A DNA stretch of 10,886 nt. Origin: UBA9410 sp963933065. Lineage in GTDB: Bacteria; Actinomycetota; Acidimicrobiia; Acidimicrobiales; MedAcidi-G1. Shown one piece after another: positions 6,593 through 10,886 of this stretch. The position numbers were made by a program, and so were the translations under genes. The first letter of the stretch is position 1. Every line of letters starts with the position of its first letter. Where the stretch lies: contig CAWVUB010000076.1 in the NCBI GenBank assembly GCA_963933065.1, positions 1 through 10,886 on the forward strand, written 5' to 3'. The notes under the pieces were generated by a model. The model did not search any database. It saw nothing but the letters and a program-made list of their open reading frames with translations, and was not told the DNA's origin.

Positions 6593-8821
6593 GTGGCCCA
6601 AGCGACGCTGAGCATCGTGATTCCCTCTTACCGGAGCCAAACTTTAGACGTGGTCTTGGAGTCTGTCAGAGAACTCCAGGCTGAAGTTGTTGTAGTTGAC
6701 TCGTCACCAACTGAACTGCCGGAGTTGAGCGAGAAGGTCGATGTGTGTCGGTTGCCTCAGCGGACTCCACCAGGGGAGGCACGAAATATCGGCGCGAAGA
6801 TGACGCGCACTGATTTCATTCTCTTTCTGGATTCGGATGTGAAGTTGACAGAAACCAGCCGGACCTTCATACGCAATCAACTTGCCAACCCTGAGCATGA
6901 CGTTGTTTGTGGGGTGTATCGGATCGACCCGCGAGTCAATGGCCCAATAGCTGCTCTACAGAATTCGGTAGTCAGGTACCGACTCCTAAGGAACGCACAT
7001 AACAGAAACGTACATAACAGAGATGCGTTCGGATCAGCGTCTCACATGCTAATTCGCCGTGAAACCTTCGAGCAGATAGGAGGCTTCAGCCCAGCGTTGA
7101 TGCTGTACGAAGATGACGAGTTCTCCGCCCGCAGCACCCGTCTAGGGTTTCCCGTCACGGTTGACGGGGGATTTGAGGCCGTGCATCTCAAGCGATTCTC
7201 AGTTCGGTCGTTGATTCAGGATTATTGGGTCAAGGCGTTCTCCGGCTTCTTGGCTCGCAGGCGGTATGCGTCTGTGTTCAAGGGGTTTGACATGAATCTG
7301 GGATCTACGATTGGACTGACTTGGATCGCTGGCTGCCTCCTCCCGGTCGGATGTGTTGCTGTCATAGCGTGGCCGGGAGCGTCAACCTATGGCCTCCCGG
7401 TTGTCGCTCTGCTGTTCATGGCCCCGGCATTGCTGTGGACCACAGTGTTGCGTGGTTCATCTGCTCGATCAAAGCTCTTAAGTTTTGTCCTGTGGCCTGC
7501 CATCGGGTGGAGTGTCGCCTCGGCTACCTCTGCAGCAGTGCTGGTCTGGTTGTGGAGGGCACTAACTAGATCGATACGTGAGTTAGCGGATTGGATTTGC
7601 ATCGGATATCGAGTTATATCCAGATCGGGAATGCCCGTTCAAATCGTCCACTACGTGACAGCGCGCTGCAACCTGAGATGTGAACATTGTTTTTACAAGG
7701 AAACCCTTGATGCTCCGAACCCTGGAGAGATGTCTCTAGAGACAATGAATAGGACTATGGGAGAAATAGGTCCGACTCTGTGGCATGCACTTGCTGGTGG
7801 CGAGCCGTTTCTAAGAAGTGATCTGGACGAGGTAATCGCTCTGGTGCAGAAGAATTGTCGACCAAAGGTATTGTCGTTCCCAACAAATGGTTGGTATATA
7901 GACCGTACCTTCGAGATCACACTTCGGGCCCTTCAGCGGATGGAGCGCGGCAACCTAATAATTGCCTTCTCTCTTGATGGCCCAGAAGGTCTTCACGACG
8001 AGATCAGAGGTGCGGGGTCTTATGCGAGAGTCATCCAGACCATGGAGCGCCTTAGACCTCTTAAAGCCCTCTATCCGAATCTCCACCTGAACGTCGTGAC
8101 GACAGTGATGCCACAGAATGCTGAAGTGGCTCCAAACTTCATTGATCAAATTGTAAAGCAGTTCCGCCCGAATGCGATCTCGATTAATTTATTTAGATAC
8201 CATAGCGAAAATCATCCGCCGATTCCTCTTGAAGTTATTGAAGGATATGAAAAAGCTATTGATGTCTATAGGTCTAATATGGAAATAGGAAACCTTGATT
8301 TCTATGGATTTCTTGGGCGTAGAGCGCTATCAATTAAAGAGTTTCTCCAGAAAGAGTTGATAATACGTGTAGCACGCGAAGATGAGTTTGTTACGCCATG
8401 TACGGCAGGAACATTGAGTTATGTAATCAACGAAGACGGAACTGTCGCAGCGTGTGAGATTCTCGATCTTGAACGCAGCCTTGGTGCCATCGAAGGGACT
8501 CAGCGGTCCGGCAAACCACTCATGAGGCCTACAGATAAAGGAATCCCTGTGGTTCTTGGACCAGTTGGCGGTAAGTCGACTACTTCGGATACCTCCTCAA
8601 GCACCTTTCGTGAAATCGTCCAGTCAGACAAGGCGGCTGCTCTGAGGACCTGGATCCGTGACACCGAATGTCGATGTACCTGGGAGTGTGCAATGTCGAC
8701 CAACACCTTCTTCTCTTGGCCGTTTGCTGGCAATCTTTATCGGAGACTTGCGAAAAGCCTTGTAGCTAAGCCAGGTCTTCCTGAATTGGCAGAGACAGGG
8801 ATGGCCAAGTCGGAGAACTGA
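6593..8821 (+). CDS. Fusion of GT2 glycosyltransferase, membrane domain and radical SAM/SPASM enzyme
   Basis: A 742-residue single reading frame joins two enzymes. Residues 1-235 are a GT-A glycosyltransferase: LSIVIPSYR, a basic PGEARNIGA, FLDSDV with Asp80 and Asp82, YEDDEF with Glu173-Asp175, and the HLKRFS...RRR segment of membrane-bound GT2 enzymes. Residues 240-322 hold three hydrophobic stretches (about 240-260, 267-283, 296-322). Residues 345-590 are a radical SAM domain with the CxxxCxxC cluster site Cys359, Cys363, Cys366, then AGGEPFLR at 401-408, PTNGW and SLDGPEGLHDEIRG at 460-473. The tail has CTAGTL...NEDGTVAACE (Cys603, Cys621) and CRCTWEC (Cys693, Cys695, Cys699), a SPASM/twitch-like set for an extra Fe-S cluster. 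All key residues are intact. Stand-alone versions of both halves are known in polysaccharide loci; the radical reaction and substrate are unknown. GTG at 6578 is an alternative start. It diverges from the deacetylase gene. Confidence 0.88.
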   Translation: MAQATLSIVIPSYRSQTLDVVLESVRELQAEVVVVDSSPTELPELSEKVDVCRLPQRTPPGEARNIGAKMTRTDFILFLDSDVKLTETSRTFIRNQLANPEHDVVCGVYRIDPRVNGPIAALQNSVVRYRLLRNAHNRNVHNRDAFGSASHMLIRRETFEQIGGFSPALMLYEDDEFSARSTRLGFPVTVDGGFEAVHLKRFSVRSLIQDYWVKAFSGFLARRRYASVFKGFDMNLGSTIGLTWIAGCLLPVGCVAVIAWPGASTYGLPVVALLFMAPALLWTTVLRGSSARSKLLSFVLWPAIGWSVASATSAAVLVWLWRALTRSIRELADWICIGYRVISRSGMPVQIVHYVTARCNLRCEHCFYKETLDAPNPGEMSLETMNRTMGEIGPTLWHALAGGEPFLRSDLDEVIALVQKNCRPKVLSFPTNGWYIDRTFEITLRALQRMERGNLIIAFSLDGPEGLHDEIRGAGSYARVIQTMERLRPLKALYPNLHLNVVTTVMPQNAEVAPNFIDQIVKQFRPNAISINLFRYHSENHPPIPLEVIEGYEKAIDVYRSNMEIGNLDFYGFLGRRALSIKEFLQKELIIRVAREDEFVTPCTAGTLSYVINEDGTVAACEILDLERSLGAIEGTQRSGKPLMRPTDKGIPVVLGPVGGKSTTSDTSSSTFREIVQSDKAAALRTWIRDTECRCTWECAMSTNTFFSWPFAGNLYRRLAKSLVAKPGLPELAETGMAKSEN
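6992..7021 (+). repeat. In-frame 15-base tandem duplication
   Basis: Two adjacent 15-base units share ACATAACAGA (6997-7006 and 7012-7021) and encode His-Asn-Arg-Asn, one residue, then His-Asn-Arg-Asp in the glycosyltransferase half of the fusion. The units differ at few positions, which suggests a fairly recent duplication of five codons. Confidence 0.5.
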
Positions 8822-8888
8822 CCCGTGGTCTCGTCTAGGTTTCGACTGTGAGGATGAGATCAGAGGTCGCATAAAGGTGCTGCTGAGG

Positions 8889-8973
8889 GGCCCGCGAACT
8901 CGGTCCGGATGACTGGGAAGAGTGGAAAGTTGTAGGTCTAGCCACACTCCGAATGCGGGCCTTCTTTTTCTTT
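8889..8973 (+). terminator. Long GC-rich inverted repeat followed by a pyrimidine tract
   Basis: GGCCCGC at 8889-8895 pairs perfectly with GCGGGCC at 8955-8961, and TTCTTTTTCTTT follows at once (8962-8973). Inside, CGG (8901-8903) and CCG, and GAGTGG (8920-8925) with CCACACTC (8942-8949, two bulged bases), can extend the fold. It begins 68 bases after the fusion gene. It may be an unusual terminator with a large folded loop, or the 3' end of a small structured RNA of about 85 bases. The 73-base span matches tRNA length, but no T-arm or anticodon arm fits. Confidence 0.4.
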
Positions 8974-9000
8974 GGAGGCAGTGTTGTCCGTGTGTGTAAG

Positions 9001-9030
9001 ACCTAGAGTGAGTTCTCATGGCGGCTAGGT
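9001..9030. repeat. Six-base inverted repeat before the terminator
   Basis: ACCTAG at 9001-9006 and CTAGGT at 9025-9030 flank 18 bases and lie just before the strong terminator. It could be an operator or a competing RNA stem. Confidence 0.3.
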
Positions 9031-9033
9031 TGA

Positions 9034-9059
9034 CCCATCACTTCGGTGGGGCCTTTTTT
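9034..9059 (+). terminator. Rho-independent terminator or attenuator
   Basis: CCC-(AT)-CAC pairs with GTG-GGG around a TTCG tetraloop, and six T follow after CC (9054-9059). It is the clearest terminator in the window. It ends 59 bases before the membrane glycosyltransferase start, so it either ends transcription from the fusion gene or regulates read-through into the next gene. Confidence 0.65.
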
Positions 9060-9075
9060 GGCGGAACTCGGCGGA

Positions 9076-9091
9076 TCTGGGGCGACCCAGA
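9076..9091 (+). promoter_or_regulatory. Perfect hairpin with GNRA tetraloop before the membrane glycosyltransferase gene
   Basis: TCTGGG (9076-9081) and CCCAGA (9086-9091) pair perfectly around the tetraloop GCGA, 27 bases upstream of the ATG at 9119. A stable leader hairpin is a fair reading. TGGG here could also pair with CCCA at 9034-9037 in the terminator stem, so the two structures might exclude each other. Confidence 0.4.
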
Positions 9092-9118
9092 CCCGGCGTT
9101 TCGAATCTCCACGACCGG

Positions 9119-10423
9119 ATGCCTGATCTCGAAGCTGCCAAGCCGGTTAGCTGGGTGATGGGGTACGAAGATCGGGTTGGCGCGGTCGGTCGGCTAACCC
9201 GGAACGGCCGATTGGTCTTGTGCGGTGCGGTGGCCCTCTCGGCGTCGCGCCTTGTTGTCTTTTTGGTCCGATACGGGATCCCGAACTCCGCTAGTGATTT
9301 CCTTGGTTCATGGCCTGCGCCCAGGGTGGCTGGATGGTTCGGTAAGACAGATGGTTTCTACTCGGGGCTGGTAACCGAATGGCATGAGGGAACCTCATGG
9401 AGTTATGGGCCCATCCTTCACCTGGTCACCATCCCATTGTTTATTTTTCCCGATCGAGACACCGCGTATCGGTTTCTCCTCTTCATAGCAGCCGGTGGGT
9501 TTGTGGTCACAGGCTTGTTACTGGTCTGGTATCTGAGAAGAGAACTCCCCAATCACTATGCGCTTGCGGGCCTTATTTTCGTTGTATTCAACTTCGCACC
9601 TGCGCTTGAGGCGGTTGGGCAGCGAAATGTTGAGTTGATCGAGCTGCTGCTGATTTCCGCTGCCTTCGTCACCTTCGGCCGTCGTAGAGACACTGCGACA
9701 GGATTGCTTGTGGGATTAGCCGCCGGGGTCAAGTTTCTGCCGGCAGTACTCATTCCTGCCCTATTTCTCGCACGCCGGCGGCGAGCAGGGGCTGTGTCGC
9801 TGATGACACTTGCCGTAATAGCGATAGTTGCTCAGTTGACGCTGGGGTGGCAGAACAACCTCCTGCTGAGGACAGTTGTGGATGTTGATAGTGAGATCAA
9901 CTTCTTTGGCCACCCGCAAAATCAGGCTATCTCCGGCTTCATAATGCGGGTATTAGGCGGGCCGGGGAATGAGTCGACCGGGATTGCCATTTCAATCGTG
10001 GTGATTATTTCTGCAGGGGCGGCACTCTGCTTCTGGCTTTGGAGTCGGAGAGGTTCAAGTGATTGGCCGATCCAATGGTCCATTCTGCTCACCTCAGTAT
10101 TGTTATTGATACCGCATGGCGAGTCGTACTACCTCTGCCTTCTCATTCCTCCGTTTGCCATAGCGTTCTCCCGCCTGTGTGGCATAGGCAGAACCTGGAA
10201 ATGGGTACTGTTCTTGGTTGCCTATTCGGTAGTCGCGTGGCCAGTGCCCATGTCAATCGTTGAAGCTGTAGTTGATTCAGTTGCCGGTAGACACATATGG
10301 CTCTTCCAATGGGCCCTCGAGAATTCCATTCCAATGATCGGTACTTTGATACTTCTTTTCCTCCTCTTTTCACTCCATGATCCGGAAAAGTTGGCGGTTT
10401 CTGACCAAATCGAGTCGCCCTGA
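9119..10423 (+). CDS. Polytopic GT-C glycosyltransferase, GT87/DUF2029-like
   Basis: Integral membrane protein of 434 residues with about ten hydrophobic helices (near 31-51, 97-111, 118-138, 147-163, 171-187, 194-219, 226-243, 288-308, 318-352, 360-378 and 404-419). It resembles GT87 (PimE-type) polyprenyl-phosphate-mannose-dependent mannosyltransferases. The signs are Asp60 after the first helix (NSASDFLGSW), a candidate catalytic Asp; SYGPILHL; GLAAGVKFLPAVLIPALFLARRRR at 199-222, the family's typical Lys-containing helix; and HPQNQAISGFIMRVLG at 265-280. It would add a sugar from a lipid carrier at the outer face of the membrane. ATG at 9119 is the first reasonable start; no Shine-Dalgarno is visible, and Met14 at 9158 is possible. 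It follows a terminator by 59 bases, so its expression seems separable from the fusion gene. The family call is fairly safe; the sugar and acceptor are unknown. Confidence 0.75.
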   Translation: MPDLEAAKPVSWVMGYEDRVGAVGRLTRNGRLVLCGAVALSASRLVVFLVRYGIPNSASDFLGSWPAPRVAGWFGKTDGFYSGLVTEWHEGTSWSYGPILHLVTIPLFIFPDRDTAYRFLLFIAAGGFVVTGLLLVWYLRRELPNHYALAGLIFVVFNFAPALEAVGQRNVELIELLLISAAFVTFGRRRDTATGLLVGLAAGVKFLPAVLIPALFLARRRRAGAVSLMTLAVIAIVAQLTLGWQNNLLLRTVVDVDSEINFFGHPQNQAISGFIMRVLGGPGNESTGIAISIVVIISAGAALCFWLWSRRGSSDWPIQWSILLTSVLLLIPHGESYYLCLLIPPFAIAFSRLCGIGRTWKWVLFLVAYSVVAWPVPMSIVEAVVDSVAGRHIWLFQWALENSIPMIGTLILLFLLFSLHDPEKLAVSDQIESP

Positions 10424-10455
10424 ATCCGACGATTGGTCCTGAACCGTGGCCTTCC

Positions 10456-10587
10456 ATGAAACATGCCTGTTCTCTATTCAACGAGTATGAAACGAGCATG
10501 GGGGCTTCCAGTTTCATCTTGGATTTCCTTGACGGGAAGGTCAAGGCCAAGCGCCTCGCCTACCTGTCGTTCACCAACGTCGACTGA
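10456..10587 (+). pseudogene. Orphan 43-residue reading frame, possibly the remnant of a gene 3' end
   Basis: An ATG frame of 43 codons ends at TGA 10585-10587. The C-terminal half (DGKVKAKRLAYLSFTNVD) is rich in high-GC third positions and looks like the tail of a real protein, while the first half is of mixed composition. No good Shine-Dalgarno precedes it and I do not recognise the family. It sits exactly where composition rises to the high GC of the right flank. One reading is a gene 3' end cut off by replacement of the neighbouring DNA; the other is a chance frame. Confidence 0.3.
10487..10517. repeat. Inverted repeat ATGAAAC / GTTTCAT with a further direct copy
   Basis: ATGAAAC at 10487-10493 and GTTTCAT at 10511-10517 flank 17 bases that include AGC and GCT able to pair inside. 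A third, direct copy of ATGAAAC is at 10456-10462. It lies after the membrane glycosyltransferase gene and could stop transcription or mark the junction; there is no T-tract. Confidence 0.35.
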
Positions 10588-10604
10588 CGCCCGGCCGGGG
10601 CCGT

Positions 10605-10886
10605 TCAGGCCCGCCACGGGGGAGTCACCCGTGAGACAGCGGCCGTTGTGAACCCGTCGCCGTCCAATGCCAGGTTCGGACTGTGCGCCGGGTCGGTGTG
10701 CAGGAAGTCGCCCCAGCGTTCCACCATGACTGCGACCTCGCGCCCCAGGCGGGCCCGGCGCACCGGATCGTCGTCGTAGCCCCTCGACACCGACTCGTGG
10801 TGGTGCAGCACCGCATGAGGCGCCAGCACCACCCGCAGGCCGGCCGCCCGGGCTTTCAGGCACAGGTCGATGTCGTTGTAGGCCAC
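10605..10886 (-). CDS. GT2 glycosyltransferase (rhamnosyltransferase-like), C-terminal fragment
   Basis: The gene enters from the right edge and ends at TGA (10605-10607), so only the last 93 residues or so are seen. They match the C-terminal part of O-antigen-type family 2 glycosyltransferases: AYNDIDLCLKARAAGLRVVLAPHAVLHHHESVSRG, with the Asp-x-Asp-Leu-Cys and the HHESVSRG signature, followed by the ERWGDFLHTDPAHSPNLAL tail. Such enzymes often add rhamnose or related sugars to a lipid-linked glycan. The N-terminal donor-binding half lies outside. GC content is very high (46 of 60 bases in 10741-10800), unlike the genes to its left, but the function fits the same polysaccharide theme, so the island may have been inserted into or exchanged within a larger glycan region. 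Confidence 0.85.
   Translation of the reverse strand: MAYNDIDLCLKARAAGLRVVLAPHAVLHHHESVSRGYDDDPVRRARLGREVAVMVERWGDFLHTDPAHSPNLALDGDGFTTAAVSRVTPPWRA

Noticed and set aside
8889..8961. Possible tRNA: 73 bases closed by a seven-base-pair GC stem
   Set aside because: No five-base T-stem with a TTCRA loop precedes the 3' arm and no anticodon arm fits, so only the acceptor-like stem and the length agree.
8624..9019. 131-codon minus-strand frame crossing the end of the fusion gene
   Set aside because: Two thirds of it is outside the fusion gene, but its composition is random-looking and it covers the inverted repeat and T-tract; no family likeness.
10474..10863. 129-codon minus-strand frame at the right edge
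   Set aside because: It overlaps the GT2 fragment in another frame and has the Gly/Arg/Pro/Ala-rich make-up typical of non-coding frames in GC-rich DNA.
1..10886. CRISPR arrays, insertion sequences, integrases or toxin-antitoxin genes
   Set aside because: Read on both strands; no regular spaced repeats, transposase motifs or terminal inverted repeats of IS type were found.

Overview
The window looks like a surface-polysaccharide locus from a high-GC actinobacterium, most likely of the class Acidimicrobiia. The taxonomic clue is the left-edge gene fragment: it carries SLH-type repeats with a conserved Cys pair (GCT...YCP) and the VTRAEM signature, a form I associate with acidimicrobial cell-surface proteins. 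The taxonomy is inference. No RNA gene, CRISPR array, integrase or insertion sequence is visible.

Layout. (1) 2-310, plus: C-terminal end of an SLH-repeat protein, very GC-rich (about 71% in the first 120 bases by hand count). (2) 337-3020, minus: two nucleotide-sugar genes, a UDP-N-acetylhexosamine 6-dehydrogenase and a short, soluble, diverged CapD/PglF-type 4,6-dehydratase. (3) 3228-5478, plus: an Rmd-like GDP-4-keto-6-deoxymannose reductase, then a 400-base non-coding stretch with several palindromes, then a DPM1/ArnC/GtrB-type polyprenyl-phosphate glycosyltransferase. (4) 5548-6402, minus: a YdjC/ChbG-type carbohydrate deacetylase. (5) 6593-8821, plus: a large protein fusing a GT2 glycosyltransferase, a membrane domain and a radical SAM enzyme with a SPASM/twitch-like Cys tail. 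(6) 8822-9118: a structured intergenic region with a clear terminator. (7) 9119-10423, plus: a polytopic GT87-like (DUF2029/PimE-type) mannosyltransferase candidate. (8) 10424-10886: a return to very GC-rich DNA holding a short orphan reading frame and the C-terminal third of a rhamnosyltransferase-like GT2 on the minus strand.

How the genes could work together (inference). The dehydrogenase, dehydratase and reductase would supply an acidic N-acetyl sugar, a 4-keto-6-deoxy-N-acetyl sugar and a GDP-6-deoxyhexose such as GDP-D-rhamnose. The DPM1-type enzyme would load a sugar on a polyprenyl phosphate, and the GT-C enzyme would use such a donor outside the membrane. The GT2-radical SAM fusion would add a sugar at the inner face of the membrane and carry out a radical modification, and the deacetylase could trim an N-acetyl group. 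No flippase, polymerase or initiating phosphoglycosyltransferase is in view, so the locus extends beyond the window or is completed elsewhere.

The most notable item is the single-chain GT2 / membrane / radical SAM fusion, paired divergently with a deacetylase. Next are the sharp GC steps at both window edges, which mark the whole locus as a compositional island, and the dehydratase whose catalytic Tyr/Met position is Leu.
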